Of a DNA stretch of 64,000 nt, positions 54,590-62,845 are shown one piece after another (position 1 is the stretch's first letter; each line of letters opens with the position of its first letter). The notes beneath the pieces are model-generated. The model was not told where the DNA came from. It did no database searches and saw only the letters and a list, made by a program, of their open reading frames with translations. The DNA comes from Actinomycetota bacterium (GTDB taxonomy: Bacteria; Actinomycetota; Thermoleophilia; Solirubrobacterales; 70-9), in contig JAFDWO010000016.1 of NCBI GenBank assembly GCA_018268415.1, forward strand, positions 27,202-91,201, read 5' to 3'. A program made the position numbers and the translations under genes.

Positions 54590-55519
54590 TCAGAAGACGA
54601 TGACGCTGCGGCGCCGCAGGCCGCCGGCGTCCAGCGCGCCCTGGGCGCGGGCGACCCCCTCGGGGCGGATCTCCTCGATCGGCGGAGGTACGAGGCGTCC
54701 CGAGGCGGCGAGATCGCGGATCTCCTCCAGCCAGTCGGTCCGTTCGAGCGCCGTGACGACGCCGATCGCGGTGACCGTGATGCCCCGCTCGGGCTCGTCG
54801 GGAGTCCAGCCGCGGATGCTCACCATCGCGCCGCCATCGCGGATCGCGCCCAGTGCCGCGGCGGCGAGCGCGGCGGTGTCGTAGAGGCCGTCGACACCCG
54901 CCGGGGCGACCGCGCGCACGGCGCCGGCGAAATCGTCGCCGCGCGGAATCACGACCGCGCATCCCGCCGCCTCGACCGACGCCGCGTCGCCGGGCGCGGC
55001 GTCGGCGATCACCGTCAGCCCGCGCTCGCGCGCCATCGCGATGACGTAGGAGGCGAGTAGCCCCGCGCCGCCGCTGACGGCGAGCGTCTGGCCGGGCTCG
55101 AGGGCGAGCGCCTCGAGCCCGAGGCGGGCGGTCAGTCCGTTCATCGGCAAGGTCGAGGCGGGGGCGAAGCCGAGGCCCGCGGGAAGGGAGACGACGGAGG
55201 CCGCTGGCGCGACGACCAGCTCGGCCTGGGCGCCGCCACCGGGCCTGCGGGCGTTGACCGCGGCCATCACCCGATCACCCACGGAGGGGCGCTCGACGCC
55301 CGCGCCGACCGACTCGACCTCGCCCGCCAGGTCCATGCCCGGGATCCAGGGCGGCGGCACGTCGGCGACGCCGTTCTCGCGGGTGACCGAGTCGGTCGGG
55401 TGGACGGCGGCGGCGCGGACCGCGATCCGCACCTCGCCCGGTCTCGGATCGGGGGCGGGAAGGTCGGCGACGTCGAGCACCTCGGGGCCTCCCGGCCGCG
55501 TGATTGTCACTGCGCGCAT
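54590..55519 (-). CDS. Zinc-free NADPH:quinone oxidoreductase-like MDR protein
   Basis: 309 residues from ATG at 55519 (MRAVTITRPGGPEVL). It is a medium-chain reductase without zinc ligands: the N-terminal RPGEVRIAVRAAAVHPTD, MDLAGEVESVGAGV, and AVSGGAGLLASYVIAMARERG for the cofactor. Members reduce quinones or enones. It lies 7 bp after the P450-3 stop. A CATAAT element 6 bases before the ATG may also give a leaderless transcript. Confidence 0.88.
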   Translation of the reverse strand: MRAVTITRPGGPEVLDVADLPAPDPRPGEVRIAVRAAAVHPTDSVTRENGVADVPPPWIPGMDLAGEVESVGAGVERPSVGDRVMAAVNARRPGGGAQAELVVAPAASVVSLPAGLGFAPASTLPMNGLTARLGLEALALEPGQTLAVSGGAGLLASYVIAMARERGLTVIADAAPGDAASVEAAGCAVVIPRGDDFAGAVRAVAPAGVDGLYDTAALAAAALGAIRDGGAMVSIRGWTPDEPERGITVTAIGVVTALERTDWLEEIRDLAASGRLVPPPIEEIRPEGVARAQGALDAGGLRRRSVIVF

Positions 55520-55526
55520 GGAGGTA

Positions 55527-56732
55527 TTATGCACAATGCGCGGAATCGCGGGGCTCGAACTGCGCGCGCAGTTCGGGGAGCACGGCGAGGTTGCCGCCGG
55601 AGAAGACGTAGTCCGGCGGCTCGGCGGCGAGCTCGATGTCGGGGACGCGGCCGAGCAGCTCCCGCGTCACCACCTGCAGCTCGATCCGCGCCAGCTGGGC
55701 GCCGATGCAGGTGTGGACGCCGACGCCGAAGGCGAGGTGGGGGTTGGGTGAGCGGTCGAGGCGGAACTCGTCGGGGCTCTCGAACTGCTCGGGGTCGCGG
55801 TTCGCCGAGGCCCAGTTGAGCATCACGAACGAGCGGTCCGGGACGTCGACGCCGGCGACCGTGACCGGGCACCGGGTGGTGCGCCCGAACATGTGCAGCG
55901 GCGTGTTCAGGCGCAGCGTCTCCTCGACTGCCGCCCGAATCAGGTCGGGGTCGTCGATCAGCTTCTGCTTCAGCCCCGTTTCGGTGAGGATCCGGCGGAA
56001 GAGGCTCGACATCGCGGAGGTGGTGGTGTGGTGTCCGGCGATCAGGATCCCCTGCAGGAGGTTGCCGATCTCGTCGTCGCTGAACATCGCGCCCTCGATC
56101 GGCTCGGTCGCGACGCGGGTCATGAAGTCGTCGCGCGGCGCCGCCCGGCGGGCGTCGGAGAACTCTTTGACCGCCGCGTTGAACCGGGCGTTGGCCGTGA
56201 TCATCAGCGAGGTATCGTTGGTCGCCTCGAACGTTTCCATCGCCACCGGGCGCACCCGGAGCGCCTCGTCGGCGTCGAGCCCGATCATGCCGCAGATCGT
56301 CAGCACCGGGATCGGCTCGCAGAGCGCCGCGACCAGGTCGACTTCGCCGGCGGGGAGGAAGGCGCCGATCAGCCGCGTCGCGTCCTCGACCGCGTGCTCC
56401 TCGAAGGTCCGGTACATGTCGTTGTTGAGGATTTCCTTGAACAGGCCGCGCTCGCGCGTGTGCAACGGGGGGTCGGCGCCGATCGCCCAGGCCCGCACCG
56501 GCAGCGGCGGCAGCGTGAATCCTTCGGCGGAGCTGTAGGTCTGCCAGTCCTTCGCCGCCGCCCGCACATCGGCATAACGGTTGAAGAGGTAGAAGCCGTC
56601 GAAGGCGTCGCTGTGGGCGACCGGGCACCTGCCTCGCCACTCGGCGTACCTGGCGTAGGAATCGGCCGGCGTCGCGGCCGGGTCGTGGTTGGTGAACTCG
56701 CCGACCTCGCCGGCGCGGGTCTCGTTCGGCAT
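55527..56732 (-). CDS. Cytochrome P450 (3)
   Basis: 401 residues, GGAG before the ATG. The I-helix is LIAGHHTTTSA (about 232-237), with His where the family usually has Asp/Glu but with the Thr kept. Helix K has EETLR (E271-R274), and the haem loop is FGVGVHTCIGAQLA with Cys342. CPVAHSDAFDGF near the N-terminus parallels P450-1 (CPVAHSDEFDGY), so the two are related. Downstream is an MDR reductase, and upstream, divergent, a MarR gene with palindromic operators. Confidence 0.93.
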   Translation of the reverse strand: MPNETRAGEVGEFTNHDPAATPADSYARYAEWRGRCPVAHSDAFDGFYLFNRYADVRAAAKDWQTYSSAEGFTLPPLPVRAWAIGADPPLHTRERGLFKEILNNDMYRTFEEHAVEDATRLIGAFLPAGEVDLVAALCEPIPVLTICGMIGLDADEALRVRPVAMETFEATNDTSLMITANARFNAAVKEFSDARRAAPRDDFMTRVATEPIEGAMFSDDEIGNLLQGILIAGHHTTTSAMSSLFRRILTETGLKQKLIDDPDLIRAAVEETLRLNTPLHMFGRTTRCPVTVAGVDVPDRSFVMLNWASANRDPEQFESPDEFRLDRSPNPHLAFGVGVHTCIGAQLARIELQVVTRELLGRVPDIELAAEPPDYVFSGGNLAVLPELRAQFEPRDSAHCA

Positions 56733-56785
56733 CTCGCTCCTCCAGGGTTCCCACGCGCCCCCATGGCGCGCGCCGGGGAATGGTA

Positions 56786-56819
56786 GTCAACCGGGTTGTC
56801 CTAAGTCAACCGGGTTGAC
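56786..56819. promoter_or_regulatory. Tandem palindromes GTCAACCGGGTTGAC, MarR operator
   Basis: A perfect 15-bp palindrome (56805-56819) and a copy with one changed base (56786-56800), 19 bp centre to centre, between P450-3 and the MarR gene. Such twin sites are typical of MarR repressors acting on both divergent genes. Confidence 0.75.
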
Positions 56820-56848
56820 TCAAGGCGCCCTTCGCTAGGCTCGAAGCC

Positions 56849-57334
56849 ATGTCCGGCTCTTGGACGGGCGCCGACCTGCCGCTCCTTCTGCTCGCCGGAT
56901 ACCGCGCTCTGGTCGACGAGTCGCTGGTCGAGTTCTCGCGCCGCGGCTACGAGGACGCGCGGCCGGTCCACGGCTTCTCGCTGCGGGCGATCCGCGCCGG
57001 CGCCGACTCGGGCGCCGAGCTGGCGCGGCGGCTCGGGGTCTCCAAGCAGGCGGCGGCGAAGACGATCGCGGCGCTGCAGGAACGCGGCTACATCTCCCGC
57101 GAGCCGGACCCGCGCGACGGCCGGCGCAAGCCGCTGGTGGTCACCCGGCGCGGCACCGAACTGCTGCGGGCGGCGGACGAGACCTTCGAGCTGCTGCGCG
57201 AGCGCTGGGCGAGCCAGATCGGCGCCGCCGAGCTCGAGGCGATGCTGGCGAACCTCGCCGAGCTGGCGGGCGACCGGCTGCCGAGCTTCGACACGCCGGG
57301 CTGGATCGCCCGCGATCTCGACACGCCCGAATAG
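56849..57334 (+). CDS. MarR-family transcriptional regulator (2)
   Basis: 161 residues. Recognition helix region ARRLGVSKQAAAKTIAALQERGYI, wing DPRDGRRKPLVVTRRG, with flanking dimer helices. It is divergent from P450-3, with two palindromic sites in the spacer, so it most likely represses the P450/oxidoreductase pair and itself until a ligand binds. A related helix (LTKQSVGEIV) is in MarR-1, but the proteins are distant. Confidence 0.88.
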   Translation: MSGSWTGADLPLLLLAGYRALVDESLVEFSRRGYEDARPVHGFSLRAIRAGADSGAELARRLGVSKQAAAKTIAALQERGYISREPDPRDGRRKPLVVTRRGTELLRAADETFELLRERWASQIGAAELEAMLANLAELAGDRLPSFDTPGWIARDLDTPE

Positions 57335-57351
57335 GCGGCGGCCGCGGCTCC

Positions 57352-58194
57352 TCAGCCGAGGCCGAGCAGCGCTTCGACCTCGGCGACGGTGGCCGGCTCG
57401 CGTTCCAGCGAGCGGGCCACGCCGACGAGGCGCTCGACCAGTTGGGCGTTCGACTCCGCCGGGGCGCCGCCGGCGGTGAGCGTGTCCTCCATCCCGGTGC
57501 GGGCGTCACCGCCGATCGCGAGGCCGATCGCGGTCGTCGGCAGGTTGGCGGCGCCGATCCCGACCGCCTGCCAGGACGATCCCTCGGGCAGCCGAGCGAC
57601 GGTGTCGATCAGGCTCGCGGGCCGCGCCGCGGCGCCGCCGGGCACGCCCATCACGACCGAGAGCAGGAGCGGTTCGCTCAGCAGGCCCTCCTCGAGCAGT
57701 TGCAGGGCGAAGTCGAGGTGACCGCTGTCGTAGAGCTCGATCTCGGGCTTGACGCCGAGCTCCTGCATCCGGGCGGCGAGGCGGCGAACCTTTTCCGGCG
57801 GGTTGCGCAGCTCGCCGGAGCCGAAGGACATGCTGCAGACGTTCAGCGTCGCCATCCGCGCCCCGACCTCGACCAGGGCGGCGCGATCCTCGAAGGGGAC
57901 GCCGAGCCCGACGCCGGTCGACAGCTGGACGAGCGCGCCGCAGGCCTCTTCGACCAGGCCGACGGTGCGGCGGGCGATCTCGAGGTCGGCGGTCGGCGCT
58001 TCGTTCGCATCGCGGAGGTGGAGGTGGACGATCGCGGCGCCCGCCTCCCAGGCGTCCTTGGCCGCCGCCGCGATCTCCGCGGGGGTGGTCGGCAGGTTCG
58101 GGTTGTCGGCCTTGGTCGAGGTGCCGCCGGTCAGGGCGGCGGTGATCACGGCTTTCCGGCTCGTGCCGACCGTCCCGCTCATGGGAATGATCAT
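57352..58194 (-). CDS. BKACE (beta-keto acid cleavage enzyme, DUF849) family protein
   Basis: 280 residues. AVITAALTGGTSTKADNPNLP at the N-terminus (split: ITAALTGG, PNLPTTP), the metal pair in VHLHLRD, VQLSTGVG and GGDARTGMEDTL near the end mark BKACE enzymes. They condense a beta-keto acid with acetyl-CoA to give acetoacetate plus a new CoA ester, using Zn2+. The start is ATG at 58194 next to an AT-rich box, or ATG at 58182; neither has a ribosome site. Upstream on the same strand is TetR-3. Confidence 0.9.
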   Translation of the reverse strand: MIIPMSGTVGTSRKAVITAALTGGTSTKADNPNLPTTPAEIAAAAKDAWEAGAAIVHLHLRDANEAPTADLEIARRTVGLVEEACGALVQLSTGVGLGVPFEDRAALVEVGARMATLNVCSMSFGSGELRNPPEKVRRLAARMQELGVKPEIELYDSGHLDFALQLLEEGLLSEPLLLSVVMGVPGGAAARPASLIDTVARLPEGSSWQAVGIGAANLPTTAIGLAIGGDARTGMEDTLTAGGAPAESNAQLVERLVGVARSLEREPATVAEVEALLGLG

Positions 58195-58204
58195 ATATTA
58201 TGTA
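58195..58204 (-). promoter_or_regulatory. AT-rich box at the BKACE start
   Basis: Minus strand TACATAATAT runs directly into the ATG; it also overlaps the TetR-3 stop codon. The -10 to ATG distance (2-4 bases) is shorter than at the other boxes. Confidence 0.45.
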
Positions 58205-58821
58205 GCGGAGATTCCCGCGGGCGTGGCGGCAACCAGCGCGGCGCGCGCGCCGCGCAGTGCCAGCCGCAACTGGTCGGGCTTGCGGCGAACCTGGGCGAGC
58301 AGGATCCCGCCCTGGATCGCGGCCATGGTGAGGTCGGCCAGCTCGACCACGTCGGCGTCGGCGTTCAGCCGGCCGTTTGCCTGCATCCGCGACAGGCCCT
58401 CGATCAGCGGTGCCTCCCAGCGGGCGAAGGCTTCGACGAACGCGCTCCTCGAGACGTCGTCGTGCTCGCTCAGCTGGCGGGCGAGGGTACCGATCGGGCA
58501 GCCGCCGAGGCCGTCGCCACGGAGCCCGTTGGCGACGATGTCGTCGAACCAGCAGTCGATCCCCTCGATCGAGTCGAGGCCGACCAGCAGCGGCTCCTGG
58601 GCCGCCAGCACCGTGTCGATCGTCGACTGGACCACCGAGTTGACCAGGTCGTCGCGGTTGGCGAAGTAGTGGTAGAGCTGGCTCCGTCCGACCCCGGCCG
58701 CCCGCTCGACGTCGTCCAGCCGCAGGGTGCCGACGCCGTTCGCGGCGATCAGCTCGGCCGCCGCGGCGAGGATCCGGTCGCGCGTCGCTCGGCCACGCCT
58801 GGTGGCCGGTTCGGTGCTCAT
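58198..58821 (-). CDS. TetR-family transcriptional regulator (3)
   Basis: 207 residues. HTH: RILAAAAELIAANGVGTLRL, then ERAAGVGRSQLYHYFANRDDL. The C-terminal domain (GGCPIGTLARQLSE) is of the TetR_C_6/AcuR-like kind. The stop lies 3 bp before the BKACE start region on the same strand. It probably controls BKACE and neighbours. The ATG at 58821 is the only sensible start; the frame stays open upstream inside another gene. Confidence 0.87.
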   Translation of the reverse strand: MSTEPATRRGRATRDRILAAAAELIAANGVGTLRLDDVERAAGVGRSQLYHYFANRDDLVNSVVQSTIDTVLAAQEPLLVGLDSIEGIDCWFDDIVANGLRGDGLGGCPIGTLARQLSEHDDVSRSAFVEAFARWEAPLIEGLSRMQANGRLNADADVVELADLTMAAIQGGILLAQVRRKPDQLRLALRGARAALVAATPAGISAT

Positions 58822-58862
58822 CGCAGCGAGTGTAGAGGCCGCCGCGATGTGCACCTCCCGGC

Positions 58863-59549
58863 TCAAGCGGAGATCGAGGAGAACGTCCAGGAGCGCAGCG
58901 AGTCCGGGTCGATCGAGTCGGGCAGCGTGATCGCCCCGGACTCGAGGGCCTCGGCGAGCGCGGCGAGCGGCTCCGCCGGCGGGCGGTCGAGCTCGTAGAT
59001 GGCGAGGTATGAGTAGGGCGAGGGTGGCATCGAGGCCAGCTGGTCCTCGCTCAGCCGGTACCGGTGCGCGCCGACGTGCCCGGGAAGGGAGAGCGCCTCG
59101 TCGAGGTGGACCTCGTCGTACCACCGGTTGTAGTCGTCCTCGCGGCCGGCCGTGGGCGCCGAGAAGGCGACCGCGACGTGGGGCGCCGGCGTCGTCCGGT
59201 CGCGGTCGGGGGCCGAGGCGGAGGCGATCCGCGAGTACGCCCAGGAGCGGATCGAGCCGACGTCGATCGAGTCCGGCGGCGCGATCTCCTGCGACTCGAG
59301 CCTGGCGGTCAGCGCGGCGAGCGGCTCCGCCGGCGGTCGGTCCAGCTCGTAGATGGTGAGGTACGCGTACGGTGACGGTGGCATGCCCGCCGCCTGGTCC
59401 TCGCTCAGCCGGTAGCGGTGTGCACCGACGTAGCCGGGGACCGTCAGGGACTCCGGCAGGTGAACCTCGTCGTACCACTTGTTGTAGTCGTCGTCCCGGC
59501 CGGGAGTCGGTGCCGAGAAGACCATCGAGATGTGGGGTGCGGGCATCAT
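58863..59549 (-). CDS. Tandem-duplicated EthD-like dimeric alpha-beta barrel protein
   Basis: 228 residues from ATG at 59549 behind GGAAGGAG. Two homologous halves (about 5-110 and 122-228) share FSAPT-GR-DDYN-WYDEVHL, VGAHRYRLSEDQ, MPPSPY and IYELDRPPAEPLAAL; about 70% of positions agree by eye. Single domains of this fold normally dimerise, so the fused pair could form an intramolecular dimer. The role is unknown; related small proteins act as cofactor-free monooxygenases or isomerases. It lies 26 bp after the binding-protein gene. Confidence 0.85.
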   Translation of the reverse strand: MMPAPHISMVFSAPTPGRDDDYNKWYDEVHLPESLTVPGYVGAHRYRLSEDQAAGMPPSPYAYLTIYELDRPPAEPLAALTARLESQEIAPPDSIDVGSIRSWAYSRIASASAPDRDRTTPAPHVAVAFSAPTAGREDDYNRWYDEVHLDEALSLPGHVGAHRYRLSEDQLASMPPSPYSYLAIYELDRPPAEPLAALAEALESGAITLPDSIDPDSLRSWTFSSISA

Positions 59550-59575
59550 CGGTTTCTCCTTCCTTCTTCTCGCGC

Positions 59576-60703
59576 CTACTTCACGTGCCAGAGCTTTTCG
59601 AACGTCTCGACGAAGTTCGGCTCCGGCTCCCACCCGTACTTGGGGTCGAAGGTGATGTCCCTTTCGGTGAGGATCTGCGCCGGCTGGATCCCGGTCTTCT
59701 CGCCCTTGGTGAGTTCCATCCCCTGCACCGACCGCAGCACCATGTCCATCGAGGTGTAGAACTCGGTCGCCAGGCCGGTGGCGAAGGCGCCTTCGATTTC
59801 GCCGTTCTTGATGTATTCGAACGTCTGCGGTTCGCCCGGGAAGACGAAGGTCCCCACTTCGAGCCCGGCGGCGTCCAGCGCCGCCGGCAGGCCCGCGGTG
59901 AAGTCGCTGATCGCGAGGATCTGGTTGATGCCGGGGTTGGCCTGCAGTTCGCTGACGACCTTGTTGGGGGTCGCGCTCAGTTCTTCGGCGGGAATCGGGA
60001 GCGAGCTCGCCTTGCATGCGGGGCAAAGCTTCGTCAGCTCGGCTTCGAAGGACTGTTTGAGCACCGGCGAGAGCGAGAGTTCCGGATGTTCGACCAGGAG
60101 CGCGTCGGTCTCTGCCCCGTGCTTGGCGACCGCCCACGCGGCGAACACCTTGCCGATCCGTTCGTATTCCGCCCGCGGATCGAGGGTGGCCGAGATTCCG
60201 TATTTCTCCCCGTCGATCGTCCCGTTACCGACGATGAAGGTGCCGTTTTCGTTCAGTTCCTGAAGCTGGTTGGCGATCACGCTGGGTTCGAACGGCGGCA
60301 GGATCAGGCCGTCGGGTTGCTGGGTAACGACGGTTTCGGCGGCCGCCTGGGCGGTGGAGGCGGACGCGCCCGCTTTGACCGCGGTGAAGTTCACGCCCGC
60401 CGTCTTCGCCGCGGCCGCGCCCAGTTCGGTCACCAGCCCACCGATCGGGCTCGCCAGCTGGAGCATGCTCACCTTGATGCTCGACGACGGCCGTTCCTTC
60501 AACGGTTCGTCGACGGCGAACGCCGGATTGTACTGGCCGGTGTAGGGGGTCAGAAGACGTTTCGCGGCCGCGACATCGGCGCTCCCGCCCCCGCCACTCG
60601 TCGAAGTCGTGCTGCCGCCACCTCCACAACCGCCGATGGCGACGGCGGTGATCGCGATCAACAGCAGCACCGCCGAAGAACCTTGCTTCACGTTCGTACC
60701 CAC
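59576..60703 (-). CDS. Sugar-type ABC substrate-binding lipoprotein (2)
   Basis: 375 residues, GTG start with AAGGAG upstream. Lipobox AVAIGGC, then a Gly/Ser linker. It is a clear paralogue of binding protein 1: VDEPLKERPSSSIKVSMLQ, AVKAGASASTAQAAAETVV, ILPPFEPSVI, INQILAISDFTAGLPA, FPGEPQTFEYIKNGEIEGA and FDPKYGWEPEPNF. Glu codons are mostly GAA here too. No permease or ATPase adjoins it, so it may share the importer at 44 kb. Confidence 0.92.
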   Translation of the reverse strand: MGTNVKQGSSAVLLLIAITAVAIGGCGGGGSTTSTSGGGGSADVAAAKRLLTPYTGQYNPAFAVDEPLKERPSSSIKVSMLQLASPIGGLVTELGAAAAKTAGVNFTAVKAGASASTAQAAAETVVTQQPDGLILPPFEPSVIANQLQELNENGTFIVGNGTIDGEKYGISATLDPRAEYERIGKVFAAWAVAKHGAETDALLVEHPELSLSPVLKQSFEAELTKLCPACKASSLPIPAEELSATPNKVVSELQANPGINQILAISDFTAGLPAALDAAGLEVGTFVFPGEPQTFEYIKNGEIEGAFATGLATEFYTSMDMVLRSVQGMELTKGEKTGIQPAQILTERDITFDPKYGWEPEPNFVETFEKLWHVK

Positions 60704-60756
60704 GGTCTCTCCTTGTCCCTCGTTCCCCGTTGACCCGGCATCCCTGGCGGGCGTTC

Positions 60757-60791
60757 TGTACTGTATAGTACATTACGGATGATGTACAAAC
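60757..60791. promoter_or_regulatory. Regulatory elements between binding protein 2 and the amidohydrolase
   Basis: TGTACT-N4-AGTACA dyad (60757-60772) and the reversed 13-mer ATGATGTACAAAC (60779-60791) shared with the promoter of binding protein 1. On the minus strand TTGTAC and TATACA are 16 bp apart and could be -35 and -10 for the lipoprotein gene. Confidence 0.6.
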
Positions 60792-60832
60792 CGTGATGCT
60801 GGCGACGGCATCACAGGAGGAGGACTCGGCCC

Positions 60833-62038
60833 GTGGATCACTTCGTAATCACCGGCGCACGCGTCTTCGACGGTGAGGACTCGCTCGGCGTCGTCGACGT
60901 CGAGGTCACCGGCGGCAGGATCGTGAGCGTGGGCGGGCGTCCGGAGGGCGCCGAGCTGATCGACGGCGCCGGTGCGACCTTGCTGCCCGGCCTGGTCGAC
61001 TCGCACACCCACACCGACGAGGAGGCACTGCGCCAGGCGCTGACGTTTGGTGTCACCACCGAGCTCGACATGCTCTCGATTCCGGACCGGATGATCCCGC
61101 TGCGGCGTCTCGTCGCCGAATCGAGCGAGCTCGCCGACGTGCGCTCGCCGTCGGTCGGACTCACCCATCCGGACGGGCATCCGCACCAGCTACGCAAGGG
61201 GGAGGGCGACCCGCCATGGCCGGTGGCGACGCGCGCCGACGAGGTCCCGGCGTTCGTCGAGGGCCGGATCGCCGAGGGCGCCGACTACATCAAGGTCCTG
61301 GTCGAGGACGGCCACGTCTTCGGCGATTCGCTGCCCACCCTCGACCCCGGGCTGGTCGCGGCGACCGTGCGCGAGGCCCACGCCCGCGATCGCATGGTCC
61401 TCGCCCACACGATGACCGTCGCGTCCGCCACGCAGGCGGTCGACGCCGGCGTCGATTGCCTCACCCACCTCTTCTTCGACCGACCGCACACCGACGAGCT
61501 GGTCGAGAAGATCGCCGCCGCCGGGGTCTTCGTGATCCCGACGCTGACCGTGATCGCCTCGATCACCGGTGAGCCCGCGGGCGAGCAGCTCGCCGCGGAC
61601 CCGCGGGTCCGGGCGAAGATGACCCCGGTCTGGCTCGACAGCCTGGCGGGCGCGTTCGGGGCGAGCCCGCGGGAGAGCTTCGGTTTCGCGCTCGACTCGC
61701 TCGCGGCGCTGCGGGCGGCGGGCGTCGACCTCCTCGCCGGCACCGACGCGGCCCATCTCGGCGCCCCAGGAATGGCCCACGGGGCGAGCCTCCACGGCGA
61801 GCTCCGGCTCCTGGTGGAGGGAGGCTTCACGCCGAGCGAGGCGCTGCGGGCGACTACCTCGGTTCCGGCGCGTCGATTCGGCCTCGACGATCGCGGTCGG
61901 ATCGCGCCCGGGCTGCGCGCCGACCTGACCCTCGTTGACGGCGACCCCACCGTCGCGATCGAGGACACGCTCTCCGTCCGGCGCGTCTGGCGCGGCGGGA
62001 CCGAGGCGTCCTTGACGCCCGCCGCGAGCGGGGCGTAG
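60833..62038 (+). CDS. Metal-dependent amidohydrolase (imidazolonepropionase-like family)
   Basis: 401 residues, GTG start behind AGGAGGAGG. The N-terminal composite beta domain (ITGARVFDG) leads to VDSHTHTDEE (metal H-x-H), DYIKVLVEDG (carboxylated Lys), VLAHTMTVASA (His) and LLAGTDAAH (Asp). The C-terminal RRFGLDDRGRIAPGLRADL is typical. It hydrolyses an amide or cyclic amide bond; the substrate is unknown. It heads a three-gene run with an SDR and an aldo/keto reductase. Confidence 0.89.
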   Translation: MDHFVITGARVFDGEDSLGVVDVEVTGGRIVSVGGRPEGAELIDGAGATLLPGLVDSHTHTDEEALRQALTFGVTTELDMLSIPDRMIPLRRLVAESSELADVRSPSVGLTHPDGHPHQLRKGEGDPPWPVATRADEVPAFVEGRIAEGADYIKVLVEDGHVFGDSLPTLDPGLVAATVREAHARDRMVLAHTMTVASATQAVDAGVDCLTHLFFDRPHTDELVEKIAAAGVFVIPTLTVIASITGEPAGEQLAADPRVRAKMTPVWLDSLAGAFGASPRESFGFALDSLAALRAAGVDLLAGTDAAHLGAPGMAHGASLHGELRLLVEGGFTPSEALRATTSVPARRFGLDDRGRIAPGLRADLTLVDGDPTVAIEDTLSVRRVWRGGTEASLTPAASGA

Positions 62039-62041
62039 GCC

Positions 62042-62809
62042 GTGTCCGCCGCCCGCTTCGCGGGCAAGACCGCGATCGTCACCGGCGCCGCCGGTGACAT
62101 CGGTCGCGCGGTCAGCCTGCGACTCGCCGAGGAGGGCGCGAGGGTGCTTGCCGTCGACCTCGATCAGGCTGGGCTCGAGAAGACCGTCGCACTCGTCGCC
62201 GACGCCGGCGGCACCGGGCGTGCCGCGGTCGCCGACGTGACCGACGCCGCCGCGGTGAGGGGGTACGTGGAGGACGCTCGTGCGCTCGGCGGCGGGTCGG
62301 TCGACGTGCTCTTCAACAACGCGGGCATCGAGGGGCCGACCGAACCGATCTGGGACTACTCGGAGGAGTGGCTGGAGAAGGTCCTCGCGGTCAACCTCAA
62401 GGGAGTCTTCTTCGGGCTGAAGTACGCCGCGGCGGCGATCCGGGCGGGCGGCGCGATCGTCAACACCTCGAGCGTGGCCGGGGTGGTCGGGTTCGGCGGC
62501 ATGTCGGGCTACGTCGCCTCCAAGCACGCGGTGATCGGACTGACCCGGAGCGCGGCGCTCGACCTCGGCCCGCGCGGGATCCGCGTCAACGCAATCTGCC
62601 CCGGGCCGGTCGAGGGGCGCATGATGGCCTCGCTGGAGGACCGGATCGACCCCGACCACGGCCATGAGATGGTGCTCTCGACCGTGCCGCTGGGGCGGTT
62701 CACCACCCCGGCCGAGATCGCTGCGACCGTGGCCTTTCTGCTCAGTCCCGAGGCCGGCTACGCGACCGGCGCGATTTTTTCCCTCGACGGCGGCCAGACC
62801 GCCCAGTGA
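62042..62809 (+). CDS. Short-chain dehydrogenase/reductase (3)
   Basis: 255 residues, GTG start 3 bp after the previous stop. AIVTGAAGDIGRAVSLRL (cofactor), FNNAGIEGP, NTSSVAGVVG, active site YVASK (Y-x-x-x-K) and GAIFSLDGGQT at the end. It is a classical NAD(P)-dependent SDR. Its place between an amidohydrolase and an aldo/keto reductase suggests processing of a released alcohol or ketone (inference). Confidence 0.9.
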   Translation: MSAARFAGKTAIVTGAAGDIGRAVSLRLAEEGARVLAVDLDQAGLEKTVALVADAGGTGRAAVADVTDAAAVRGYVEDARALGGGSVDVLFNNAGIEGPTEPIWDYSEEWLEKVLAVNLKGVFFGLKYAAAAIRAGGAIVNTSSVAGVVGFGGMSGYVASKHAVIGLTRSAALDLGPRGIRVNAICPGPVEGRMMASLEDRIDPDHGHEMVLSTVPLGRFTTPAEIAATVAFLLSPEAGYATGAIFSLDGGQTAQ

Positions 62810-62845
62810 CGCCGTGACCCAAACCAACCAGAACGGAGGCACCGC

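Noticed and set aside
58863..60137. Longer version of the tandem barrel protein reaching back into the lipoprotein gene
   Set aside because: The extra 196 residues are an out-of-frame shadow of binding protein 2; the ATG at 59549 has a strong ribosome site.
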